59,426 nucleotides of DNA, taken from positions 1-59,426 of the forward strand of contig CALGTD010000161.1 of the NCBI GenBank assembly GCA_937901895.1, given 5' to 3'. The first letter of the stretch is position 1, and each line of letters begins with the position of its first letter. Below the pieces are notes generated by a model, which had not been told where the DNA came from, did no database searches, and saw nothing but the letters and a program-made list of their open reading frames with translations. Position numbers and translations under genes: made by a program. Source of the stretch: an uncultured Spartobacteria bacterium. GTDB taxonomy: Bacteria > Verrucomicrobiota > Verrucomicrobiia > Chthoniobacterales > JAATET01. Of this stretch, positions 15,462 to 23,512 are shown one piece after another.

Positions 15462-17030
15462 TCATTCCGAAGCGGGCGTTTCGATGCGCGGGAACAAAGG
15501 CACGGGCTTGCCGAGCTGGTGGCCGTCGGGAAAGTCGTTCTCCCCAGCAAAATCGGAAACTACGTCCAACCGTATCGGATCTGCACAGAGCTGATCGAGG
15601 GCGGCTTTCCCTTGTTCGGGGAGAACTGGTTGAAGCAGGGTTGCCGCTACTCGTAGACAATACGCGAGGTGATAGAGAGCGGAGTCGAGCCGATTCTCCA
15701 TTGCCGGATCCTTGGCCAGTTTCCAAGGAGCTTCCTGATCGACAAAGGCGTTGGCCTTCGTGACGAGTGACGAAAACTCTTCGATTGCGGAGTGAATCCT
15801 GAATTCTCTCATCGCCAGTGTATAGCGAGTGAGAGATTCAACCACGGCGCCACGAAGCTTGGCGTGATTTTCTTCATTACACTCGGTTAGGCGGAGTTTC
15901 CCGTCGCGGTAACGGTGAGCCATGTTGAGCGTGCGGTTCAGGAGATTCCCGAGTCCGTTCGCGAGGTCGACGTTGTAGCGTTGGACGAGCCGCTCCTCGC
16001 TGAAGTCTGCATCGCGTCCCGTGGTGATGTCGGCGACGAGGTAGTAGCGCACGGCGGCGGCGCCGTATTTATCGGCGAGCACGTCGGGGTCGATGACGTT
16101 GCCGAGACTCTTGCTCATTTTTTCGCCGCTGATGTTCCACCAGCCGTGGACGAGCAGTTGCGGGATCTCGTCGTCGGAGAAGCCGATGGCCTTGAGCATG
16201 ATTGGCCAGTAGACGCCGTGCGCGGGCACGAGGATGTCCTTGCCGATCACATGCACGGCCGGCCACCAGCGTTTGAACTCGGTGAGGTCGGCGCCGGCCG
16301 CGGCGTCGTAGCCGGGCGCGAAGCTGATGTAGTTCACGAGCGCGTCGAACCACACGTAGGTGACGAAATCGCGGTCGAACGGCAGCTCGATGCCCCACGT
16401 GAGGCGCGACTTCGGGCGCGAGATGCAAAGGTCGCCCTCGAGCTTCGCCACGGCGTTGCGCAGCTCGGCGAGCCGGAAACTCGGCACCACGAGTTCGGGC
16501 CGCCGGTCGAGCAGGTCGAGCAGCCATTGCTTGTGTTCGGCGAGTTTGAACCACCAGTTTTCCTCCTCGACGAGGATGACCTCGCCCCACTCGGGGCCGA
16601 AATTCCCGTCGGGGCCGCGCTCCTTCTCGGTGAGGAACTGCTCCTGGCGCACGCTGTAGTATCCGGACTGCTTCGCCTTGTAGAGCTGGCCCTCGTCGTG
16701 GAGGCGCTGGAGAATCGTCTGCACGCAGGCCTTGTGCGAGGCCTCGGTGGTGGCGGCCCAGCCGTCGTAGTCGACGCCGAGCTTCTGCCAGAGCGCGCGG
16801 AATTTCGCGGTGATCTGGTCGACGTATTCCTGCGGCGCGACGCCGGCTTTTTCGGCCGACTGCTGGACCTTCTGCCCGTGCTGGTCGACGCCGGTGAGGA
16901 AAAACACGTCGCGCCCCGCCAGACGCTGGTAGCGGGCGATCACGTCGGTGAGCACCTTCTCGTAGGCGTGCCCGATGTGCGGCGCGCCATTCGTGTAATC
17001 AATGGCGGTGGTGATGAAAAATGGCTTCAC
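15462..17030 (-). CDS. metG: Methionyl-tRNA synthetase
   Basis: 522 residues, the short form without the C-terminal dimerisation domain. Class I motifs HIGH (PHIGHAYE, 17-20) and KMSKS (GEKMSKSLGN) are intact; TGVDQHGQKVQQSA follows the first. There are no zinc-knuckle cysteines in the CP domain, as in the group lacking zinc. It charges initiator and elongator tRNA-Met. The 3' part (about 15540-15930), which encodes the anticodon-binding domain, is visibly lower in GC than the rest. It lies downstream of the TPR gene in a likely operon with the PpiD-like gene. Confidence 0.95.
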   Translation of the reverse strand: MKPFFITTAIDYTNGAPHIGHAYEKVLTDVIARYQRLAGRDVFFLTGVDQHGQKVQQSAEKAGVAPQEYVDQITAKFRALWQKLGVDYDGWAATTEASHKACVQTILQRLHDEGQLYKAKQSGYYSVRQEQFLTEKERGPDGNFGPEWGEVILVEEENWWFKLAEHKQWLLDLLDRRPELVVPSFRLAELRNAVAKLEGDLCISRPKSRLTWGIELPFDRDFVTYVWFDALVNYISFAPGYDAAAGADLTEFKRWWPAVHVIGKDILVPAHGVYWPIMLKAIGFSDDEIPQLLVHGWWNISGEKMSKSLGNVIDPDVLADKYGAAAVRYYLVADITTGRDADFSEERLVQRYNVDLANGLGNLLNRTLNMAHRYRDGKLRLTECNEENHAKLRGAVVESLTRYTLAMREFRIHSAIEEFSSLVTKANAFVDQEAPWKLAKDPAMENRLDSALYHLAYCLRVAATLLQPVLPEQGKAALDQLCADPIRLDVVSDFAGENDFPDGHQLGKPVPLFPRIETPASE

Positions 17031-17105
17031 GGTGAATGCAACAGGGAATCACACGAGGCGCGATCTGACGAGTCCCCTTCGCGGCGGCGCGGTTTTGCGC
17101 GCAGG

Positions 17106-17450
17106 CTATTCCTTCGCGATCTTCCCGCCCCAGCCGAGAATGCGGGCCTTCACGCCGGCGCTCTCGGCCTCCTTGATCTGGCCGTTGCGCACGTAGAAGA
17201 GCGAGAGGCTCGACCAGGCGAGCTGGTCGTTCGGGCGGAGTTCGACGGACTTGAGGCCGGCCGCGATCGCCTCGGGGTAGCGGCCGGTCTTCATAAGCGC
17301 CATGCCGAGCGCGTGCCAGGCGTCGAAGAAATCCGGCGCCGCCTCTACGCAGCGGCGGTATTTCCCGACGGCGGCGTCGAGGTCGCCGACCGCGATGTCG
17401 CCGCTCGCGTCGTCGAACAATGCTTCGATCTCGGGCGGCGGCTCTGCCAT
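17106..17450 (-). CDS. Small TPR-repeat protein
   Basis: 114 residues, with about three tetratricopeptide repeats (for example YRRCVEAAPDFFDAWHALGMAL and SVELRPNDQLAWSSLSLFY). No signal peptide or enzyme motif, so it probably acts as a cytoplasmic adaptor. Starts 10 bp after the PpiD-like stop and precedes metG by 75 bp, which suggests co-transcription. Partner unknown. Confidence 0.85.
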   Translation of the reverse strand: MAEPPPEIEALFDDASGDIAVGDLDAAVGKYRRCVEAAPDFFDAWHALGMALMKTGRYPEAIAAGLKSVELRPNDQLAWSSLSLFYVRNGQIKEAESAGVKARILGWGGKIAKE

Positions 17451-17460
17451 GGGCGTAGGC

Positions 17461-18978
17461 TCAGCCCTGCTGGTCGTCGAAGTTGACGCCGGCGCGGTCG
17501 CGCGCCCACATCAGCCATTCGTAGAAGAGAATGGAGCGCTTGTTGCTGAGGAGGTAGTTGGCGATCTGATCGCGCTGTTCCGCGAGCTGTTCGGGCGCGG
17601 CGGGGCTGCGCTTCTCGAGCCAGACGACCATTGCGCCGTCCTCCGTGGAAACCACACCGCTGACTTCGCCGTCGCGAAGCGAGGTGGTGGCATCGGCCAT
17701 TGCGCGCTGCTCGACGGGGGCGTTCTGGTCCACCGGCGTGACATTTGTGAAGGACTCCGTCTTCAAGCCGGCCTCGGTCGCGAGGTCGGCGACGGATTTG
17801 CCCCCGGCGAGACCCTTGCGGATCTTCTCGGCCGCGGCTCCGGCGGCCTCTTCCGCCAGACGCTGCGCGGCGAGGTTCGTGAGGTGTTCCACGATCTGCG
17901 GACGGGCCTCCTCGAGTGTGAGCTGTGACGAAGGGGTGACTTCATCGAGCTCGGCGACGAGGAAATCGGTGCCGTCGGTGACCACGCCGCTGACGGGCGA
18001 ATTTTCCGTGAGCGTGAAGATGGTGGGGGCGAGTGCGACAGCGGGGCCGCTGAGCGAGGAGAGATTTTCCTGCACGCCGGCGAGGTTGCGCAGGGTGCCC
18101 TGCCGGTCAAATGGCAGCGTGATCTCGACCTTGTATCCGGCGGCGGCGGCGGCCTTCTCGAAGCCCTCGGTGGCGGCGGCTTCCGAGAATTTTTCCGCTT
18201 CGTCAGCGAGCTTCTGCTGCGCCTCGATGCGGGCCGGGCCCTCGAGGGATCTAGCCTCCTCGGGCAGGCGGAAACGGACGAATTTTGCCGTGCGCCACTC
18301 GGGCGTCATGAAATTCGGAGCGCCGACGGTGTAGATGGCGTCGATTTCCTCCTCGGTGACCTTCGCCTTCGAGCGAAAATCGTCGCGGGGGAACAGGACC
18401 GCCACGCCGGTGGCGGGCTCGAACGCGCGATTCAGGGCCGCGATTTCGGCATCCGTGACGGTGGGAACCGCGTCAATGACCTTTGTGATTTCGTCGAGGA
18501 TGATCGAGTCGCGAACGATGTCATCAATGTGCTTCGCAACGAAGCCGCGGGGAGCCATCACGGTCTCGAGGAACGTCCTGTATTTGTTGGAATCGAACTG
18601 GCCGGAGGTCTGGAAGACCGGGAGTTTCTCGACGCCTTCCTTGATCTGCGTTTCGGTCGGCACGATGCCGAGTTCCCTGCCCTCGTGACGGATGATCATC
18701 GAATTGATCACGAAATCGACCGCCCCGGCCTGCGTGAAATTCGTGCCCTCGAGTGTGGTGGCGAGGTCGGTGAGCCCGAGTGCCAGCGCGAGCTGGAGCA
18801 TGCGGGCGTCCTTTTCGATCTTGGTGAGCGTGACGGTTTGCCCGTAGACGCGTGCCACCCCCCGCTCGCCGGCCTGTTCGAATTGCGGCGCGTTGAACAG
18901 CCAGACGAACGAAACAATGACGAGGATGGTGATGAGCAGCATCAACCAGCGTTGATGAGTGCGAAACCAGATGAACAT
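17461..18978 (-). CDS. SurA/PpiD-like membrane-anchored chaperone (SurA_N/rotamase-like)
   Basis: 505 residues from the ATG at 18978; the frame runs further upstream without family sequence. One N-terminal membrane anchor (about 10-28, MLLITILVIVSFVWLF) and a short cytoplasmic head, the PpiD topology. The SurA_N-like helical region follows (VARVYGQTVTLTKIEKDARML; TQIKEGVEKLPVFQTSGQFD in part; YRTFLE; RGFVAKHI). A rotamase-like region lies in the second half, but I do not see a clear parvulin core, so catalysis is uncertain. It probably assists folding of exported proteins in the periplasm. Confidence 0.8.
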   Translation of the reverse strand: MFIWFRTHQRWLMLLITILVIVSFVWLFNAPQFEQAGERGVARVYGQTVTLTKIEKDARMLQLALALGLTDLATTLEGTNFTQAGAVDFVINSMIIRHEGRELGIVPTETQIKEGVEKLPVFQTSGQFDSNKYRTFLETVMAPRGFVAKHIDDIVRDSIILDEITKVIDAVPTVTDAEIAALNRAFEPATGVAVLFPRDDFRSKAKVTEEEIDAIYTVGAPNFMTPEWRTAKFVRFRLPEEARSLEGPARIEAQQKLADEAEKFSEAAATEGFEKAAAAAGYKVEITLPFDRQGTLRNLAGVQENLSSLSGPAVALAPTIFTLTENSPVSGVVTDGTDFLVAELDEVTPSSQLTLEEARPQIVEHLTNLAAQRLAEEAAGAAAEKIRKGLAGGKSVADLATEAGLKTESFTNVTPVDQNAPVEQRAMADATTSLRDGEVSGVVSTEDGAMVVWLEKRSPAAPEQLAEQRDQIANYLLSNKRSILFYEWLMWARDRAGVNFDDQQG

Positions 18979-19118
18979 CGGTGGGAAAGTGGGAAGTGGA
19001 ACCCCTCTGATTAGGCGAATCGGCGTCGAAAGCAAGCCGCGCATCGCGCGTTCCCTTTGAAAATGTCGTCGCGCGTGCCGCCCGGCGGTGGCATGGTTGC
19101 GCGAATCCCCGTCCAGCG

Positions 19119-19934
19119 ATGGCGCTCCCCGCAATCTGTCCATTCCTCTTCTGCGCCGCGGCGCCGGTGCCTGCCGCAGTCGCGGCATTGCCCTCCGGTT
19201 GGGGGGTGGTGTTGATTGCCGGCATCCTGACCGTCGCGTTGCTCGTGCATGTGGCGCTCGTCGTGCGCGAGAAGCGGATTGTCCCCGCGACGCTGGCGTC
19301 GGACCTCGAGCGGACGATCGGCGGAGGCAACTACCAGGAGGCGTGGGAAATGTGCCGCACCCGGAAGGGAATTTATCTCGCGGGAATCGGAGCGGCTGCG
19401 CTCGAGAAGATCGGCGGCGGGCTGGATGCGGTGCGCGCGGCGCGGGTGGCGGGCAGTGCGCGGGCGGCGCGTTCCGTGCGGATCCCGCTGCGTTGTCTGC
19501 TCGGGGTGGCCATTGTCGCGACGGTGCTGCTGGCCGCCGGCGTCTGGCGTGCAATGAACGTGGAAGGCGCGGACGGGCGCGAGCGGACGCTTCGTGCCGG
19601 CGAACTCTGGGTGGAGGCTGCGGGGTGGTTTGCGATCGCCGCTGCCGCGTGGATTTATTTTCCGGGATTCCAGCGTCGGGCGAAGAGGCTTCTGCAGGCG
19701 GCGGACGAGCGGATCGACGGAATCCTCGCGCGACTTCCCTACGAGGATCTCGAGGGGCTGCGCGTGGGCACGCATTTCAGCGCCGGGCCCAATTTGTCGG
19801 GGTTCAGCGGCGATGGCTTTCGCACGCTGCGGGTCTCACGCGATCTCACCACGCATTGCCCGGAGTGCAATGCCGCCGTGCGGACGGGTGCGGGTGCGTG
19901 CGCGAAATGCGGCGCGGTGCTCGACTGGAAATAG
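19119..19934 (+). CDS. ExbB/TolQ-like membrane protein with C-terminal zinc ribbon
   Basis: 271 residues. N-terminal span about 27-49, then a cytoplasmic stretch (RIVPATLASDLERTIGGGNYQEAWEMC; LEKIGGGLDAV) that resembles the start of MotA/TolQ/ExbB proton-channel proteins. Two more spans follow at about 122-146 and 165-183. The C-terminus has a zinc ribbon with Cys247/Cys250 and Cys261/Cys264. I do not recognise the combination. It is divergent to the PpiD-like gene and convergent with the CPBP protease. It may be a degenerate ExbB relative; no ExbD partner is nearby. Confidence 0.65.
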   Translation: MALPAICPFLFCAAAPVPAAVAALPSGWGVVLIAGILTVALLVHVALVVREKRIVPATLASDLERTIGGGNYQEAWEMCRTRKGIYLAGIGAAALEKIGGGLDAVRAARVAGSARAARSVRIPLRCLLGVAIVATVLLAAGVWRAMNVEGADGRERTLRAGELWVEAAGWFAIAAAAWIYFPGFQRRAKRLLQAADERIDGILARLPYEDLEGLRVGTHFSAGPNLSGFSGDGFRTLRVSRDLTTHCPECNAAVRTGAGACAKCGAVLDWK

Positions 19935-19942
19935 CCGGCCGC

Positions 19943-20626
19943 CTACCAGAATCCCCACTGGCCGGTCTTCAGGATGTAGATGCCGAGCAGGAGATTCGTG
20001 ACGGCGTGTGCCACGACGCAGGCGAGCAGGCTTTTCGTCCTGACCGCGATCCATCCGTAGAGCGCGCCGGTGACAAAGGCCGCGGGCCAGTCCGGCGTGT
20101 CGTGAACGAGGGTGAATGCAATGGCCACCGCCCAGAAGCTGAGATGGGTGTAGGTTCCGAACGCAACCGTCGTGAAGCGTTCGTTCACGAGGTAACGCTG
20201 GAGAAATCCGCGCCAGAAAATTTCCTCCACCAATGGCACGACAATCACGAGGCGCAGCATGCGCGCGGCAACCGTGCCCCAATAGAGCGCCGGCTGATCG
20301 GCGAAGACCTGGGGGTTGAAACCGTCGACGCGCGGAGGCTGTCCGAAGAACGCCTGCGGCGAAATCCAAAGAACAAAGACGAGCACGCCGACGCCGATCG
20401 CAAGCGGGATGGGACGTTGTGGTCCGAACTCGTAGTCGCGCCAGAAGATCACGAGCGCGGCAGCGCAGGCGAGGGTCTGCAGCGGATAGACCCAGTAGGC
20501 GGGCTGGGTGAGAAGAAAGTTGCCGGTGTCTCCGGCAAGCATTTTTACGCCCTGGACGAGCGCAAGGCCGGCCATGAACAGGGCGAAGGGCGCGATGTAG
20601 GCGGTGAGCGCGCGGCGGTCGGACAT
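19943..20626 (-). CDS. CPBP-family intramembrane protease (CAAX-protease-like)
   Basis: 227 residues from the ATG at 20626. About six membrane spans. Catalytic motifs are intact: EExxxR in VVPLVEEIFWRGFLQRY (Glu134, Glu135, Arg139), FxxxH in FTLVHDTPDW (His175) and a late His (AHAVTN, His207). Its length and layout resemble the CAAX-protease-related family that accompanies PEP-CTERM/exosortase systems; that family link is from memory. Substrate unknown. The next gene on this strand upstream is the alcohol dehydrogenase (70 bp). Confidence 0.82.
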   Translation of the reverse strand: MSDRRALTAYIAPFALFMAGLALVQGVKMLAGDTGNFLLTQPAYWVYPLQTLACAAALVIFWRDYEFGPQRPIPLAIGVGVLVFVLWISPQAFFGQPPRVDGFNPQVFADQPALYWGTVAARMLRLVIVVPLVEEIFWRGFLQRYLVNERFTTVAFGTYTHLSFWAVAIAFTLVHDTPDWPAAFVTGALYGWIAVRTKSLLACVVAHAVTNLLLGIYILKTGQWGFW

Positions 20627-20696
20627 CGGCGGGGGTTTTATCAACCGGAAAAAACTTGGCGAGTCGGAACGTTCGGCTCGTGGGTTGGCGGGGACG

Positions 20697-21713
20697 CTAC
20701 GCGATGTCGTTCTCGAGGACGATACGGTAGCGGGCCTTGCCGGAGCGCAGATGTTCCAGCGCGTCGTTGACCCGGGACATCGGGAACGTTTCGGTGACCG
20801 GCGCGACCCCGTGGCGTGCGGCGAATGCCAGCATCGCATCAATGGCGGAAGGACTGCCGGTCGGCGACCCGCTCACCGATTTCTGGCCGGAGATGAGACC
20901 GAACGCGGGCACTTGCATCGGCTCGAGCACGGCGCCGACGACATGCAGACGACCGCGGGGAGCAAGCGCGCCGAGCAGGGCCGGGGCGTCGAGCGGGACG
21001 TTGATCGTCGAGATCAGGAGATCGAGACGTCCGGCGAGTTTCTTCAACGCGTCGGGGTTTCTCGTGTTGTGAACGAAGTGTGCCCCGAGCCTGCGGGCCT
21101 CGGCCTCCTTGCTGTCGCTGGTGGTGAAGGCGTGGACCTCGCAGCCCCACTTGTTTGCAAACTGCAGCGCGAGGTGGCCAAGCCCGCCGATGCCGAGAAT
21201 GCCCACGCGCGCCGTGGGCGGGATGCCGAATTCGTAAAGCGGCGTGAACACGGTGATGCCTCCGCAGAGCAGCGGTCCGGCGGTTTCGGGGGTGAGCCCG
21301 TCCGGCAGTGGACGCACCCAGACCCATTGCACGCGCAGGCGATCGGCGAATGCGCCGTGGCGGCCAATGATCGTGCCCTGCACGCCGGGACACAGATGGT
21401 GCCGGCCGGCGATGCATTCCGGGCAGGAGAGACAGCTGAATGCCGACCATCCGACGCCGACGGTCTGACCGACTTCGAGGCCGCGGACGTTCTCTCCGAG
21501 GGCCACGACTTTTCCGATGGCCTCGTGTCCCGGAACGAACGGATACGTCGACATCCCCCACTCATTGTGGAGCATCGAGAGGTCCGAGTGGCAGACGCCG
21601 CAATGGGTCACCTGAATCTCGACCTCGTCCGTGCCGAGCGGGCCGACGTCAAACGTGTGGAGCGTCAGCGGACCGCCGGCTTCCGTCGCGGCGTAGGCGT
21701 GGATCTGGCTCAT
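20697..21713 (-). CDS. Zinc-dependent alcohol dehydrogenase (YahK/cinnamyl-ADH type)
   Basis: 338 residues. MDR fold with catalytic zinc ligands Cys38, His63/Glu64 (PGHEAIG) and a structural zinc loop Cys94, Cys97, Cys100, Cys108. Rossmann loop GILGIGGLGHL. The form (HCGVCHSD, GxGxSAFSCLSCPEC, LLCGGITVFTPL) is that of NADPH-dependent aldehyde reductases of the YahK/CAD group. It reduces broad aldehydes to alcohols; physiological substrate unknown. Stands 70 bp upstream of the CPBP protease on the same strand. Confidence 0.92.
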   Translation of the reverse strand: MSQIHAYAATEAGGPLTLHTFDVGPLGTDEVEIQVTHCGVCHSDLSMLHNEWGMSTYPFVPGHEAIGKVVALGENVRGLEVGQTVGVGWSAFSCLSCPECIAGRHHLCPGVQGTIIGRHGAFADRLRVQWVWVRPLPDGLTPETAGPLLCGGITVFTPLYEFGIPPTARVGILGIGGLGHLALQFANKWGCEVHAFTTSDSKEAEARRLGAHFVHNTRNPDALKKLAGRLDLLISTINVPLDAPALLGALAPRGRLHVVGAVLEPMQVPAFGLISGQKSVSGSPTGSPSAIDAMLAFAARHGVAPVTETFPMSRVNDALEHLRSGKARYRIVLENDIA

Positions 21714-21791
21714 GGGCGCGAGGTTTGGCCGACCCCTAACAGCCTCCGCGACGGAGGGGAATGCAAATCCCGGTTTTCTTCGGGCGCGCGG

Positions 21792-23069
21792 TTACTGGAA
21801 ACTCACCTTGATCTCATGCTGGACCGGCACAACGCTCGCAACCGCGTCCTCCCGCAGCGCGGCGTCGATCGCCATGAGGTTCCTGGCAAATTCCGGCAGG
21901 GGCAGCTTCCGATTCCCGAACTGCTTCTCCCATTCCGGAATCGCGTGAAGCATGTCCTTCATCATCGGCGTCTCGTAACGCTGCTGGCGAAGCACGGCTT
22001 CATGGACCTTTGCGAACGGCTCGGAGAAGGGATTCCTGTTCAGGAACTCCGCCGCGAGATTGATACCTTTCGAAACCTGCTCGGGTGTGAATTCGCGGGA
22101 TTCCTCACCCCAGGTGACCTTCACGGTCTTCGTGTTGGCAGGGACATTCTTGATCGCAAAAATGAACCGGTTGAGATCCTGGTTGAACGGCAGGAACTCG
22201 ATCACGCCGGAGGTCGCTTCGGGCTTCGCCGGGTCCCCGGAAAAGCAGAACGGATAGCGCGTCGATTCCAGCCGGATCGTGTCGCGGGAGGCGGAGAGGA
22301 CCTTGTGTCCGTCCGTTGCCGTCGCCCGGCCCGTGGAGGGATCGAGGACGATGGTGCCGATATCGCCCTTGCAGCCGAGGGCCTTGAGGAACGCGTAGGC
22401 CATGATGAGGTGTCCGGCCTCCTTCGGATGAATGCCGTCGTCCCCGACGAGCAGGTAGTCGTTTCCGTATTTCTCCTTCATCTTCGCCATCACCTCGAGC
22501 ATCGGGCCAAGGAGGTCGGCGAAGGTGACATTCTGTTCGCGGGCGACCTTCTTTGCGGCTTCGGCGAAGTCGGCGAGGGTGCTGTTGTATTCCTCGGGCG
22601 TGGAGGGGCGGAACAACGCGCCTTTGAAGGACGTCGTGTCCACGGCGCCCGGCGAACCGATCACGATGTCACGCACGCCGGCGCTCTTGAATTTGCGGAC
22701 GATGCCGGTGAGCGCGTTCGTGAACTGCTCCAGACGGTCCGGCTTCGTCTTCGAATAATCGCCGTCGTTCATTCCGTAGCAGAGTGTCGCGACGTTGGGT
22801 TTGAACCGGAGGACGTCGTTCTCCATGCGCTCGAGGAATCCCCACGACGTCTCGCCGCCCCAGCCGAATTGCGACGCCTGGAGTTTGGGCGCCGGCTGGC
22901 AGGCGATCAGGTATTCCTCGATGTAGGCGGAATAGGTTTTCTGCTCGGTGATCGAGTCGCCGCAGATGGCTACATAGTCGCCCGGCTGGAGCGTGGCGGC
23001 GCGGGTGGAAAGGACTGGAGACAGAATACTCGCCGCGAGGGCGGCGACCGGGAGGAAGCGTCTATTCAC
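21792..23069 (-). CDS. Secreted SGNH/GDSL-family esterase
   Basis: 425 residues from a GTG at 23069, chosen because it begins a compact signal peptide (1-24, cut at STRA-A). An ATG at 23126 would give a longer N-region; neither has a good ribosome-binding site. SGNH blocks: ICGDSITEQ (Ser39), FGWGGET (69-74), YGMND (Asn101) and DGIHP (Asp211/His214). The second half (about 230-425) is an extension of unknown role. Likely a secreted acetyl- or acylesterase acting on carbohydrate. It is not a paralogue of the 925-residue protein outside the SGNH fold. Confidence 0.85.
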   Translation of the reverse strand: MNRRFLPVAALAASILSPVLSTRAATLQPGDYVAICGDSITEQKTYSAYIEEYLIACQPAPKLQASQFGWGGETSWGFLERMENDVLRFKPNVATLCYGMNDGDYSKTKPDRLEQFTNALTGIVRKFKSAGVRDIVIGSPGAVDTTSFKGALFRPSTPEEYNSTLADFAEAAKKVAREQNVTFADLLGPMLEVMAKMKEKYGNDYLLVGDDGIHPKEAGHLIMAYAFLKALGCKGDIGTIVLDPSTGRATATDGHKVLSASRDTIRLESTRYPFCFSGDPAKPEATSGVIEFLPFNQDLNRFIFAIKNVPANTKTVKVTWGEESREFTPEQVSKGINLAAEFLNRNPFSEPFAKVHEAVLRQQRYETPMMKDMLHAIPEWEKQFGNRKLPLPEFARNLMAIDAALREDAVASVVPVQHEIKVSFQ

Positions 23070-23512
23070 GGCGCGCAGGATAGCGACGGCCGGTTGCGAA
23101 GTCGCGAACAACTTCGCCGGGGACATCCGGTATTGGGTCAAAGTGGCGGCTGATTTTGCCATGCACCCGACTACGATGGCGCAGCGCAAAGCGGCGACTT
23201 GCCAGAATGATATGCCTCGAAGTTAAGTGGCCGGGTGTCTGACGGAGAAGGGACGGTTCATTATCGGGATTTCGCGAATATTTCGGTGCCTGCGACTTAC
23301 GGTCAGACCCAGCTCATGAAATCCGGGACCATGTGAGACAGAATTGCACCGAAAATTCACCAGTTTCTGTCACATGTGAGACAGAATTACGCTATCTCGG
23401 ATCGTGTCTGGAGTAGGTCATCTTTTATAAGTTTTTTATTTTAAGAACATTGTAATTTTCCATCTCGATCGGCGCGCGTGCTGCTCCCAATCCAGGAGAG
23501 GTTTTCAATTTT
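23070..23512. other. 443-bp intergenic region upstream of dnaK
   Basis: No convincing gene. The left part may hold an alternative start of the SGNH esterase. The right part (about 23421-23460) is strongly AT-rich, including TATAAG at 23426, and precedes the dnaK ribosome-binding site AGGAGAGG (23494-23501). I do not find a CIRCE element (TTAGCACTC-N9-GAGTGCTAA). Direct and inverted repeats at 23330-23388 are listed separately. Confidence 0.6.
23330..23388. repeat. Two 16-bp direct repeats with an inverted partial copy, upstream of dnaK
   Basis: CATGTGAGACAGAATT occurs exactly at 23330-23345 and 23373-23388, 43 bp apart (start to start). An inverted partial copy, TTTCTGTCACATG (23364-23376), overlaps the second repeat and creates the palindrome TCACATGTGA at 23370-23379. 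The arrangement could be a regulatory site for the chaperone operon or the remains of a mobile element; no transposase sequence is seen. Confidence 0.65.

Noticed and set aside
20604..23153. An 849-codon plus-strand frame opposite the alcohol dehydrogenase and SGNH esterase genes
   Set aside because: It is the antisense of two clear genes and has the low-complexity Arg/Glu-rich look of shadow frames in GC-rich DNA.
23330..23388. CRISPR-like repeat pair upstream of dnaK
   Set aside because: Only two direct copies, the spacing does not repeat, and no cas gene is present.
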